Source: Streptomyces qinglanensis
Lineage (GTDB): Bacteria; Actinomycetota; Actinomycetes; Streptomycetales; Streptomycetaceae
Direction of reading: 5' to 3'
DNA length: 64,000 bases
Assembly: GCF_900111245.1 (NCBI RefSeq)
Contig: NZ_FOGO01000012.1
Span: 184,015-248,014, forward strand
Of this stretch, positions 1 to 8,290 are shown in pieces; the stretch's first letter is position 1, and each line of letters starts with the position of its first letter. A program made the translations under genes and the position numbers. Below the pieces are notes generated by a model. It was not told the origin of the DNA. It did no database searches and was given only the letters and a program-made list of their open reading frames with translations.

Positions 1-420
1 CACTGGGTGTTCGCGGTCGCGGACGGCGGGCTGTCGACCCCGGCCGTCTACCGGGAGTGCGACCGGCTGCGGGAGGCCACCGGGACCGGTTCCTCCGCCG
101 CCGACGTCCCCGAACCGGCCGCCTCGCAGGAGCTGCTGGCGGCGCTGCGCACCGGCGACGCCGCGGCGCTGGCCGCCGCCCTGCGCAACGATCTCCAACC
201 GGCCGCGCTCTCGCTGCGCCCCTCACTGGCCGAGACCCTGGAGACCGGGCTGGCCGCGGGGGCGCTGGCAGCGCTGGTCTCCGGCTCCGGCCCCACCTGC
301 GCGTTCCTGGTGGCCGACCCCGACTCGGCGACCCGCATCGCACACGCCCTCACCGCGTCCGGCACCTGCCGCGGGGCGCGCGCCACCGCGGGCCCGGCGC
401 CGGGCGCCAGTCTCGTGTGA
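1..420 (+). CDS. ispE: IspE, 4-diphosphocytidyl-2-C-methyl-D-erythritol kinase (C-terminal part)
   Basis: The gene enters from the left edge in frame 1, so only about the last 139 residues are present. IspE phosphorylates CDP-methylerythritol in the cytosolic MEP isoprenoid pathway. The opening HWVFA-ADGGLSTPAVY segment is typical of the IspE substrate-binding region. The glycine-rich LVSGSGPTCAFLV near the end is the GHMP-kinase C-terminal motif 3. The reading frame ends at TGA 418-420. The missing start and ATP-binding domain lie outside the window. No downstream partner in the same operon is visible, because the next gene is on the opposite strand. Confidence 0.9.
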   Translation, partial: HWVFAVADGGLSTPAVYRECDRLREATGTGSSAADVPEPAASQELLAALRTGDAAALAAALRNDLQPAALSLRPSLAETLETGLAAGALAALVSGSGPTCAFLVADPDSATRIAHALTASGTCRGARATAGPAPGASLV

Positions 421-590
421 GCCCGCGTGCCCGCGGTTCTTCGGTCCCCGCGCCCCGCGGCAGCCGGTGACCGGGAGCCCGAGAACCGCGGTCGGCCCGC
501 GACGGCGGTCCCGCGGGGACGGTCACCGCGGCCGAGCCCAGACGGTCACGCCGGTCGGGACAGTCCCGACCGTCATGTCCGTTCCGCCCG

Positions 591-1904
591 TCACGGCTGT
601 GCGACGACCGAGCGCAGCGCGCGGATCAGGGCCTGCGGACGGGGGTCACTGGTGACCGAGCGGTGCAGGGTGCCGGTGGTGTAGCCGAAGGAGAGGGCCG
701 TCTCCGGGTCGGCGAAGCCGAGCGAGCCGCCGCGCCCGGGGTGGCCGAACGAGCCGGACCCCAGCAGCGGGCAGGCCGAGCCGTGCAGCATGTAGCCCAG
801 CCCGAACCGGGTGTTGACCACCAGCACCCGGTCGGGCCCGTCCGCGTCCAGGGCGCGGGCCTGGGCCAGCGTCGCGGGCGTGAACAGACCCCGCCGGGCC
901 GTGCGGGAGCGCCGCTCGGCGGTGCCGCCGCCGTCGGCGCGGTCGGCAGCGCTCTCGGCGCAGTCGGCGTCGGCGTCGTGCTCGTCCAGCGGGCCCAGTA
1001 GCGCCGCGTAGAAGGCGGACAGGGAGCGGGCCGTGGCGATGCCGTTCGCGGCGGGGAGTTCGGCTGCCCGGTAGGCCGGGTCGTTCTCGTCGGGCTTCGG
1101 GGCCAGGGCGCCGAAGGCGCGGCGGGTGAGGGAGTCCGGATCGGCGTAGGCGGCGGTGACCGCGCGCTTGGGCCGGGTGCGCAGCGCGCCCGGCTCCGGC
1201 GCGGGCGCTTCCTGTTCCGCGACCCGGGCCACCCGGCCGTCGTCCGCCACCTGCTGGGGCAGTCCGATCCACAGGTCGAGCCCGAGGGGTGCGGCCACCT
1301 CGTCGGCGAACCAGCGCCCCAGGCTGCGGCCGCCGCTGGCGCGCGCCACCAGTTCGCCCAGCAGCCAGCCGAACGTGTGCGGGTGGTAGCCGTGTGCGGC
1401 TCCCGGCTCCCACTCGGGGGTCTGCGCGGCGAGCGCGCGCGCCGCACGGCCCGGCTCCAGCGCCTCCCGCGGGGTGAGCGGAGTGCCGAGCGCGGGCAGT
1501 CCGGCACGGTGCGTCAGCAGGTGGCGGACCAGGAGGCGTTCCTTGCCGGCCGTCTTGAACTGCGGCCAGTACGCGCCCACCGGTGCGTCCAGGTCGAGCT
1601 GGCCGCGCTGGTGCAGCAGATGCGGGACGGCCGCCGCCGGCCCCTTGGTGGCCGACCGGACGAGCACGGCGGTGTCCCGTCCCCAGGGCGCGGCGGCCGG
1701 ATCGGCCGGATCGGTGCTGCCGGCCCACAGATCGACGACCTTGCGGCCGTCCCGGTGCACCGCCAGCGCCGCGCCGCGTTCACCGCGCCGCTCGAAGTTG
1801 CGTACGAAGGCGTCCCGGACGGGCTCGTACCCGTCCGCCACCGTGCCGTGCACCGCCACCTCCGCGCCGTGCTCGGCCACCGCTGTGTGAACGACCTCTG
1901 CCAC
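591..1904 (-). CDS. Serine hydrolase of the beta-lactamase / class C esterase family
   Basis: This 437-residue protein has the fold of class C beta-lactamases and EstB-type esterases. The nucleophile motif S-x-x-K is visible as SATK (Ser84, Lys87). A tyrosine motif, YHPHT, follows around residue 170 in place of the usual Y-x-N. No signal peptide is evident, so it is probably cytoplasmic and more likely an esterase than a drug-hydrolysing lactamase. The GTG start at 1904 is preceded by GAAGGA at good spacing. An alanine/aspartate-rich insertion near residue 300 (DEHDADADCAES) looks disordered. The substrate cannot be told from sequence. Confidence 0.85.
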   Translation of the reverse strand: MAEVVHTAVAEHGAEVAVHGTVADGYEPVRDAFVRNFERRGERGAALAVHRDGRKVVDLWAGSTDPADPAAAPWGRDTAVLVRSATKGPAAAVPHLLHQRGQLDLDAPVGAYWPQFKTAGKERLLVRHLLTHRAGLPALGTPLTPREALEPGRAARALAAQTPEWEPGAAHGYHPHTFGWLLGELVARASGGRSLGRWFADEVAAPLGLDLWIGLPQQVADDGRVARVAEQEAPAPEPGALRTRPKRAVTAAYADPDSLTRRAFGALAPKPDENDPAYRAAELPAANGIATARSLSAFYAALLGPLDEHDADADCAESAADRADGGGTAERRSRTARRGLFTPATLAQARALDADGPDRVLVVNTRFGLGYMLHGSACPLLGSGSFGHPGRGGSLGFADPETALSFGYTTGTLHRSVTSDPRPQALIRALRSVVAQP

Positions 1905-2021
1905 GTTTCCTTCGCTCCTGTCGCCTGGGGGCGCTTTTGTGGCGCCGCGCCCCCCATGGTCCTACGCGCCGCACGGTGCCGTGCGCCGGGGGCGGCCTCG
2001 ACCGTGCGGCCCCGCCCCGGG

Positions 2022-2195
2022 GACCGGGTCGCCCCGGGGGACCGGGCCGGCTCGGGGGACCGGGCCGGCTCGGGGGACCGGGCCGGCTCGGGGGACCGGG
2101 CCGGCTCGGGGGACCGGCGCCGGACCGGCTCGGGCGACGGGCGCCGGGCCGGCTCGGGCGACGGGCGCCGGGACCGCTCAGGCGACCGGCGCCGT
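2022..2195. repeat. 18-bp GC-rich tandem repeat
   Basis: Five head-to-tail 18-bp units (gaccgggccggctcgggg; the first degenerate, four exact) run from 2022 to 2111. Degenerate copies continue to about 2195, entering the 3' end of the ATP-binding protein gene. The array fills most of the 273-base gap between the beta-lactamase-like gene start and the ATPase stop. No gene is visible in that gap. Confidence 0.85.
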
Positions 2196-3050
2196 CACCG
2201 AGCGCGGGTCGAAGCCGAAGGGGAGTTCGAGGCGGTGGGCGCGCATCAGCTCGGCGTCGGAGAGCAGTTCCTGGGTGGTGCCGTCGGCCACCAGCACCCC
2301 GTCGCTGAGCACCACCGAGCGGGGGCACAGCTCCAGCGCGTAGGGCAGGTCGTGGGTGACCATCAGCACCGTCAGGTCCAGCGAGCGGATCAGGTCGGCC
2401 AGCTCACGGCGGGCCGCCGGGTCCAGGTTGGAGGACGGCTCGTCCAGCACCAGGATCTCCGGGCGGCCGGCCAGCACGGTGGCGACCGCGACGCGGCGCC
2501 GCTGGCCGAACGAGAGGTGGTGCGGCGCCCGGTGGGCGTGCTCGGCCATCCCGACGCGCTCCAGCGCCTCCTGCACCCGGGCCTCCAGTTCGGCACCGCG
2601 CAGTCCCGCGGCGGCCGGGCCGAAGGCCACGTCCTCGCGGACCGTCGGCATGAAGAGCTGGTCGTCCGGATCCTGGAAGACGATGCCGACCCGGCGCCGG
2701 ATCTCCGCGAGATGGGCGCGTTCGGCGCGCAGCCCGGCCACGGTGACCGAGCCGGCGCCGGGCGTCAGGATGCCGTTCAGGTGCAGTACCAGCGTGGTCT
2801 TGCCCGCGCCGTTGGGGCCCAGCAGGGCGACCCGCTGCCCGCGCGGGACGGTCAGATCGACGCCGAACAGCGCCTGGTGGCCGTCGGGGTAGGCGTAGGC
2901 CAGGCCGCTCACCTGGAGCGAGGGCACCGGCGCCGCATCGTCTGCGGCCGCCCCGGCAGCGGTCCCGGCGGTCGTGCCGGTATCCGTGTCGCCGTTCGGG
3001 TCGGCGTTCGGGTCGGCGTTCGTGTCGGTGGAGGAAGTCACAGCACCCAT
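2178..3050 (-). CDS. cbiO: CbiO/NikO, ATP-binding protein of ECF metal transporter
   Basis: This ABC ATPase powers the group I energy-coupling-factor transporter formed with the two upstream genes. Walker A (GPNGAGKTT), the Q-loop region, the signature LSFGQ and Walker B (ILVLDEPSS) all follow in order, and a switch histidine is in VTHDL. I chose the ATG at 3050, which gives 290 residues and a 13-base overlap with the cbiQ end. A longer open frame begins at 3104 but would overlap cbiQ further. The first 30 residues are an N/D/T-rich, low-complexity leader of the form TDTNADPNADPNGDT. Location is the inner face of the membrane. The Nur-like box upstream of the operon suggests nickel rather than cobalt. 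Confidence 0.9.
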   Translation of the reverse strand: MGAVTSSTDTNADPNADPNGDTDTGTTAGTAAGAAADDAAPVPSLQVSGLAYAYPDGHQALFGVDLTVPRGQRVALLGPNGAGKTTLVLHLNGILTPGAGSVTVAGLRAERAHLAEIRRRVGIVFQDPDDQLFMPTVREDVAFGPAAAGLRGAELEARVQEALERVGMAEHAHRAPHHLSFGQRRRVAVATVLAGRPEILVLDEPSSNLDPAARRELADLIRSLDLTVLMVTHDLPYALELCPRSVVLSDGVLVADGTTQELLSDAELMRAHRLELPFGFDPRSVTAPVA

Positions 3051-3802
3051 CCCAGCAGGCAGATCGCGAGGGCGGTCACCGGCAGCGCGGCCGAGCGGGC
3101 CCACTCCGCGCGCGCGGCGGGGCCCGCTCCGAGCGCGGGCGGCATGCTGCCGGCGTAGCCGCGGCTGAGCATCGCCAGATGCACCCGCTCACCCCGCTCG
3201 TAGGAGCGGATGAACAGCGCACCGGCCGACTTGGCCAGCACTCCCCAGTGGCGGGGTCCGCGGGCCTCGAAGCCGCGCGAGAGGCGTGCGGTGCGCATCC
3301 GGCGCATCTCCTCGCTGATGACGTCGGCGTAGCGCACCATGAACGTGGCGATCTGGCACAGCAGCGCGGGCATCCGCAGCCGCGCGAGGCCCAGCAGCAG
3401 GTCGTTCAGCCCGGTCGTGGAGGCGAGCAGCACCGAAGCGGCCACTCCGAGGGTGCCCTTGGCGAGCACGTTCCACGCGCCCCACAGGCCGGGTTCGGAC
3501 AGCGAGAGCCCCCAGACGGTGATCCGCTCCCCTTCCGCGACGAACGGCAGCAGCACTGCGAAGGCCACGAACGGCACCTCGATCGCCATGCGGGTCAGCA
3601 GATGGCGCGGCGGCACCCGTGAGACGGCGGCGACCGCCGCCAGCAGCACCGCGTAGGCGCCGAACGCCCACACGGCCTCCCGCGGGGTGGCGACGACCAG
3701 CAGGACGAAGCAGAAGACCGCTGCCAGTTTGCAGTGCGCGGGCAGCGCGTGCACGGGCGAGTGGCCGTGCTTGTAGAGCTTGTGCGCGTGTCCGGCACCC
3801 AT
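3038..3802 (-). CDS. cbiQ: CbiQ/NikQ, ECF transporter transmembrane coupling protein
   Basis: A 254-residue membrane protein with about five hydrophobic segments. It carries the arginine-rich coupling helices typical of EcfT/CbiQ (around RMRTARLSRGFEARG and SYERGERVHLAMLSRGY, near residues 165-215), which contact the ATPase. It links substrate capture by CbiM to ATP hydrolysis by CbiO. Start ATG 3802 has a strong GGGGAGGG ribosome site. It lies 12 bases after cbiM and overlaps cbiO by 13 bases, so the three genes form one operon in the order M-Q-O. Confidence 0.9.
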   Translation of the reverse strand: MGAGHAHKLYKHGHSPVHALPAHCKLAAVFCFVLLVVATPREAVWAFGAYAVLLAAVAAVSRVPPRHLLTRMAIEVPFVAFAVLLPFVAEGERITVWGLSLSEPGLWGAWNVLAKGTLGVAASVLLASTTGLNDLLLGLARLRMPALLCQIATFMVRYADVISEEMRRMRTARLSRGFEARGPRHWGVLAKSAGALFIRSYERGERVHLAMLSRGYAGSMPPALGAGPAARAEWARSAALPVTALAICLLGWVL

Positions 3803-3814
3803 GTCGGCCCTCCC

Positions 3815-4969
3815 CTAGCGCTCGGTCGCCGGCGGGCCGGACGCGGCGGAGGCACCGGCTTCGACGGGGGCGCCGCTGTTGCTGCGGCGGCGCACGGCGA
3901 CGAAGACGCCCGAGCCGACGACGAGGGTGGCACCCACGCCGATGACGCCCGCCAGGCCGCCGGACAGCCGGGAGTCGGCGATGTCCTGGACGCCGTAGTC
4001 GGCCAGCGGCGAGTCCTCCGCCGCGTGGTCCTCCGCCTGCTTGTCGATGCCGTTGTCGGCGGCGACCTTCTCCAGCCCGTCGGGGTCGGAGGACGCGTAG
4101 AAGCTGAGCCCGCCCGCGCAGGCCAGGGTGACGACGAGCCCGGCGATCCACAGCGGGCGCACCGAGCGGCGCCGCCCGGCGGCAGCGGCCGGGGCTGCGT
4201 CGGCCGGAGCGGCAGCCGGGCGGGGCTCGGCACCCGGGGCTTCGGCGCCGGGCGCTTCGGCGTCCGACAGGGGCGAGGGCCGCAGTTCCAGTGGCGCGGC
4301 CAGCCGGTCGCGCGCCCCGTGGACCAGGTCGGGGCGGACGGCGACAACGGCGCCGACCGTCGCGGCGGTGATCGCGGCCTCGCCGATGCCGATGAGCACG
4401 TGCACACCGACCATCGCGCCGAAGACCTTGCCCAGCGAGACGTCGGTCGTCCCGCCGAGCGCGTAGACCGCGGTGAAGGCGACCGCGGCCGCCGGCACCG
4501 AGACGAGCGCGGCGACGAAGGAGGCGCCGGTCACCACCGAGCGGCGGCGCGGCAGCACCCGCAGCAGCCCGCGGAAGACGGCGTAGGCGACCAGGACGGT
4601 CACCACGCCCATGTCCGTGATGTTGGTGCCCAGCGCGGTCAGGCCGCCGTCCGCGAAGAGCACACCCTGCAGGAGCAGTACGACGGAGACGCACAGCACG
4701 CCCGTGTACGGCCCCACGAGTATCGCGGCCAGCGCACCGCCCAGCAGATGGCCGCTGGTCCCGGCGGCCACCGGGAAGTTGAGCATCTGCACGGCGAAGA
4801 TGAACGCCGCCACCAGTCCGGCCAGCGGTGCCGTCCGCTCCCCGGCTCCGCCGGGGCCGCCGCCCAGTTCGCGCCGTGCGCCGCGCAGCGAGACGGCGAG
4901 GGCCGCGGCGGCCACGACTCCCGTACCGGCCGAAACGGGGGCATCGATGAATCCATCAGGTACGTGCAT
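3815..4969 (-). CDS. cbiM: CbiM-CbiN/NikMN-like fusion, ECF metal-specific component with PDGLE domain
   Basis: The N-terminal about 220 residues are CbiM/NikM, the metal-binding S-component. It begins MHVPDGFID, whose N-terminal histidine takes part in metal capture in this family. A Pro/Ala-rich linker leads to a C-terminal domain with two membrane segments and the PDGLE signature (SDPDGLEKVA) of CbiN/NikN-like partners, so M and N functions are fused. I prefer ATG 4969 (384 aa): it puts His2 in the family position and has GGAG eight bases upstream. A GTG at 4978 is the alternative. First gene of the operon. Confidence 0.88.
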   Translation of the reverse strand: MHVPDGFIDAPVSAGTGVVAAAALAVSLRGARRELGGGPGGAGERTAPLAGLVAAFIFAVQMLNFPVAAGTSGHLLGGALAAILVGPYTGVLCVSVVLLLQGVLFADGGLTALGTNITDMGVVTVLVAYAVFRGLLRVLPRRRSVVTGASFVAALVSVPAAAVAFTAVYALGGTTDVSLGKVFGAMVGVHVLIGIGEAAITAATVGAVVAVRPDLVHGARDRLAAPLELRPSPLSDAEAPGAEAPGAEPRPAAAPADAAPAAAAGRRRSVRPLWIAGLVVTLACAGGLSFYASSDPDGLEKVAADNGIDKQAEDHAAEDSPLADYGVQDIADSRLSGGLAGVIGVGATLVVGSGVFVAVRRRSNSGAPVEAGASAASGPPATER

Positions 4970-5059
4970 CGGGGGCACTCCGCTTTCTCACGGCTTCTCA
5001 CAACGGCCCGGCAATGGCCTGGCAGCGGCCGTCTCCAGCCTTTTGAGAATAGCGGTCAG

Positions 5060-5076
5060 ATGCAAAGTCTTCGCAA
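5060..5076 (-). promoter_or_regulatory. Candidate Nur (nickel-responsive Fur family) operator
   Basis: The sequence atgcaa-agtct-tcgcaa matches the Streptomyces Nur box as I know it (tTGCaa-N5-ttGCAA) at about 10 of 12 positions with exact N5 spacing. It lies about 90 bases upstream of the cbiM start, at a place expected for repression of the metal-uptake operon when nickel is plentiful. No cobalamin-riboswitch features were seen in the same leader. Confidence 0.6.
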
Positions 5077-5252
5077 GAGGGCGTCGGGGACGTCCGGAAT
5101 GGGCGGGGACGCCCCCCTGGTCTGCGGCCTGTGGCAGAACTCACCGGCCGGTTCGGGTGTCCGGGCGGCCCCGCTGCGCGTCTGACAGGGCGAAGGGGCA
5201 ACCCGGCCGGAGCGATGAGCGCGCCGGGAACCCCCGATCCGGAGGAGCAGAA

Positions 5253-5666
5253 GTGTCGAAGGTCATCACCCGCACCGTGCAGGCCCAACTGATCGTCCGG
5301 CCGCCGGCGGCCCGGCCGCTGACCCCCGCGCTCCGCTACGAGACGGACGATCCGCTGGCGGTGCGGATCGTCTTCCCCGCCGAGATCTCCCTCGACGGCG
5401 CGGAGGTCGCCTGGGCCTTCTCCCGCGACCTGCTCGCCGAGGGGCTGCGCGGGGTTGCGGGCGAGGGCGACGTGCAGGTCCGCCCCGACGGACGGGAGCG
5501 GACGGTGGTCGAGCTGCACGCGGGTGAGGGGGTCGCGGTGCTGGAGTTCCGCACCGCCGACCTGGAGCGCTTCCTGCGGCACAGCTACGAACTGGTGCCT
5601 GCCGGCGCCGAGCGGGCGCTGCTGGATCTGGAAGAGGGCTTCGCCGCGCTGCTGCGCGGAGTCTGA
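5253..5666 (+). CDS. ssgE: SsgA-like protein (SALP), sporulation/cell-division regulator, probably SsgE
   Basis: A 137-residue protein matching the SALP family, found only in morphologically complex actinobacteria, whose members guide septum placement and spore-wall events. Diagnostic features are LRYETDDPLAVRI, then V-WAFSRDLLAEGL, then GDVQVRP, with length equal to the usual 130-145 residues. The GTG at 5253 was chosen because GGAGGAG lies five bases upstream and it gives the family length; the open frame extends further back without support. The position between the metal transporter and an MMPL gene fits ssgE of S. coelicolor as I recall it, but the paralogue assignment is by context. Acts in the cytoplasm. 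Confidence 0.82.
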   Translation: MSKVITRTVQAQLIVRPPAARPLTPALRYETDDPLAVRIVFPAEISLDGAEVAWAFSRDLLAEGLRGVAGEGDVQVRPDGRERTVVELHAGEGVAVLEFRTADLERFLRHSYELVPAGAERALLDLEEGFAALLRGV

Positions 5667-5734
5667 CCGCGGGATCCCGGCCGCACGCAGCCCCGGGGGG
5701 CGGCCGGTGCACGAGTCCTTCCCGGAAGAACAGC

Positions 5735-5774
5735 GCCCGCCCACCCGCTCCCGGAAGGGAACGGATGGGCGGGC
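5735..5774. terminator. Bidirectional terminator hairpin
   Basis: Arms 5735-5747 and 5762-5774 pair over 12 of 13 positions, with a second small stem inside the loop. It sits between the convergent ends of the SsgA-like gene and the MMPL gene, so it can serve both. Confidence 0.6.
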
Positions 5775-5828
5775 GAGGACGTGCGGCGGTCCCGCACCGG
5801 GACGGCCGGGGCGGGCGCCCGGCGCGGG

Positions 5829-8075
5829 TCACACGCCGGTGCGCTCCGGCTCGCGGGGCGGGGGAACGGTCGCGGCCGACGCCTTGTCGAGGTTCAGCTC
5901 CTTGCGGAGGCCCTCACCCTCGACGTCGACGTTGGGCAGCAGCCGGTCCAGCCAGCGCGGCAGCCACCAGGCGCGCTCCCCCAGCAGCGCGAGCACCGCG
6001 GGCACGATGGCCATCCGCACCACGAAGGCGTCGAAGAGGATCGCGACGGCGAGCCCGAAGCCCATCATCTTGATCATGGCTTCGGAGGACCCGATGAACC
6101 CGGCGAACACGCTGATCATGATGACGCCCGCGGCGGTCACCACGCGTGCACCCAGCCGGAAGCCGCTGACGATGGCCTGGCCGGGGCTCTCGCCGTGGAC
6201 GTGCGCCTCGCGCATCCGCGTCACCAGGAAGACCTCGTAGTCCATCGCGAGGCCGAAGATCACACCGATCATGAAGATCGGCATCATGCTCATGATCGGC
6301 CCGGTCTGCTCGACCCCGATCAGTCCGGCCAGCCAGCCCCACTGGAAGACGGCCACCACGGAACCCAGCGCCGCCAGCACCGAGAGCAGGAAGCCCAGGG
6401 CCGCCTTGAGCGGCACCAGCACCGAGCGGAAGACCAGCATCAGCAGCACGAAGGCCAGGCCCACCACCAGCGCCAGATAGGGCGCCAGGGCGTCGTTCAT
6501 GACCTGCGAGAAGTCGATGGCGACCGCCGTCGCACCGGTGACCAGCAGCGTGGCACCGGTCTTCTGCTCGATCGCACCCGACTGGTCCCGGATGTCGTGC
6601 ACGATCTCCTCGGTGCGCTCGTCACTGGGACCGTACTTCGGGACAGCCGTCAGAGTGGCGGTGTCGCCGCTCTTGTTGAGCTGCGGCGGGCTGACGGCGA
6701 CCACACCGTCCACCTTCTGCAGCCGCTTCTGCACGTCGGCGGCCGCGGCCTTCGGGTCGTCGGCCCCCTTGAGGTCGACCACGCCCATCAGCGGACCGTT
6801 GAAGCCCGCGCCGAAGCCGTCGGAGAGCAGGTCGTACGCCTTGCGCTGGGTGGTGCTCTCCGGCTGGTTGCCCTCGTCGGGCAGCCCGAGCTGCATGGAG
6901 CCGACGGGCAGCGCCAGGGCGCCGAGTGCCAGCACGGCGGTGACCAGCACCAGGACGGGGCGGCGGAGCACGAAGCCCGCCCAGCGGGCACCGGCCTTGG
7001 GGCGCTGGCCTTCCGCGTCGGCGGCGGGGGGCACCCCGGTGGCGGGGTTGGCCTTGCGCACCCGGCGGCCGAAGATCCGCTTGCCGACCATGCCGAGCGC
7101 GGCAGGCACCAGCGTCAGCGCCACCAGGACGGCGATGACCACCGTGCCCGCGGCCGCCATACCCATCTTGGTGAGGACCGGGATGTTGACGACGGAGAGC
7201 CCGACGAGTGCGATCACCACGGTGAGCCCGGCGAAGACCACGGCGGACCCGGCGGTTCCGACCGCGCGTCCGGCCGCCTCCTCGCGTTCCCGGCCCTCGG
7301 TCAGCTCCGCACGGTAGCGGGAGGCGATGAAGAGCGCGTAGTCGATGCCGACCGCCAGGCCGATCATCATCGCCAGCGTCGTGGTGTTGGCCGACAGGCC
7401 GAGGGTGGCGCCCAGCGCGGTGATCGAGGAGATGCCGATCATCACCCCGATCAGTGCGGTGACCAGCGGCAGCCCTGCCGCGATCAGCGAGCCGAAGGTG
7501 AGGATGAGCACGACGGCCGCGATGCCGATGCCGATGACCTCGGCGTTGCCCATCTCGGGCTCGACCATCAGCGCGTCACCGCCGGTCTCCACGGTCAGCC
7601 CGGTCTTGCGGGCCTCCTTCGCGACGTCCTCCAGGCCCTCCCGGGTCTTGTCGGTGATGTCCTGGGCCGGGACCTTGTACTGGACGGAGGCGTAGGCGAT
7701 GCTGCCGTCCTTGCTGACGGCCCCGCTGCCCTTGACGAACGGGTCGGAGACGTTGGCCGCCTGCCCGCCGCCCAGCTCCTCGCGGGCCTTCTCGACGGCG
7801 GCCTTGTTGGGTTCGGCGGTGATCTTCTCGCCGGTCGGCGCGCGGAAGACCATACGGGCCGTCGCGCCTTCGGCATTGGCTTCCGGAAAGCGCTCTTCCA
7901 GCAGGTCGAAGGCTTTCTGGGCCTGCGTGCCGGGCAGCGCGAAGTCGTCGTCGGGCGGAGTCGATGCGGTGGACGCGCCGACGCCGGCCGCGACCAGCAG
8001 CGCCACCCATATCAGGGCGACGATGCGGCGCCGCCGGAAGGCGAGTCTGCCGAGCTTGTGAAGGAAGGTGGCCAC
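5829..8075 (-). CDS. MMPL/RND family membrane exporter
   Basis: A 748-residue transporter of the MMPL branch of RND pumps, which in actinobacteria exports lipids or hydrophobic compounds using proton flow. It has the duplicated layout: TM1 (residues 15-35), a large extracytoplasmic loop, TM2-6, then the same again. The proton-relay D-Y motifs are visible in both halves (GIDYALF and AMDYEVF). The GTG start has GGAGAA upstream. A TTGACA-like element and a short ATGAG/CTCAT dyad occur about 120 bases upstream of the start. No regulator or accessory gene is adjacent, so the cargo is unknown. Confidence 0.9.
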   Translation of the reverse strand: MATFLHKLGRLAFRRRRIVALIWVALLVAAGVGASTASTPPDDDFALPGTQAQKAFDLLEERFPEANAEGATARMVFRAPTGEKITAEPNKAAVEKAREELGGGQAANVSDPFVKGSGAVSKDGSIAYASVQYKVPAQDITDKTREGLEDVAKEARKTGLTVETGGDALMVEPEMGNAEVIGIGIAAVVLILTFGSLIAAGLPLVTALIGVMIGISSITALGATLGLSANTTTLAMMIGLAVGIDYALFIASRYRAELTEGREREEAAGRAVGTAGSAVVFAGLTVVIALVGLSVVNIPVLTKMGMAAAGTVVIAVLVALTLVPAALGMVGKRIFGRRVRKANPATGVPPAADAEGQRPKAGARWAGFVLRRPVLVLVTAVLALGALALPVGSMQLGLPDEGNQPESTTQRKAYDLLSDGFGAGFNGPLMGVVDLKGADDPKAAAADVQKRLQKVDGVVAVSPPQLNKSGDTATLTAVPKYGPSDERTEEIVHDIRDQSGAIEQKTGATLLVTGATAVAIDFSQVMNDALAPYLALVVGLAFVLLMLVFRSVLVPLKAALGFLLSVLAALGSVVAVFQWGWLAGLIGVEQTGPIMSMMPIFMIGVIFGLAMDYEVFLVTRMREAHVHGESPGQAIVSGFRLGARVVTAAGVIMISVFAGFIGSSEAMIKMMGFGLAVAILFDAFVVRMAIVPAVLALLGERAWWLPRWLDRLLPNVDVEGEGLRKELNLDKASAATVPPPREPERTGV

Positions 8076-8290
8076 GAGAGAGGTTCTCCGGTCTCGAGGT
8101 CGGACAGTGGGACGGTGCGGTGGAGCAGGGACGGCAGGGCCGACCGAGCCGAAGGTGCACGACGGGGGGGCGCCGCGAGCCGACTATGAGAGCTCATGTC
8201 AATCGACGCTCGCTCGCACCCGCAGGATGAGTCCGCACCGGGACATGTGGGGCACATCACAACTTGCCCGGCCGCAAATACCCCCGAACC

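Noticed and set aside
591..1904. Antibiotic-resistance beta-lactamase
   Set aside because: No export signal, and an altered Y-x-N motif. An EstB-like esterase or peptidase role is as likely, so resistance is not claimed.
1377..3158. Long open plus-strand frame of 593 codons opposite the hydrolase and ABC genes
   Set aside because: Shadow frame produced by high GC. It has repeats, many Arg/Gly and no family features, while the opposite strand holds clear genes.
4979..5240. Cobalamin riboswitch before the CbiM operon
   Set aside because: I looked for the B12-box and a long structured leader. Neither is recognisable, and a Nur box explains the region better.
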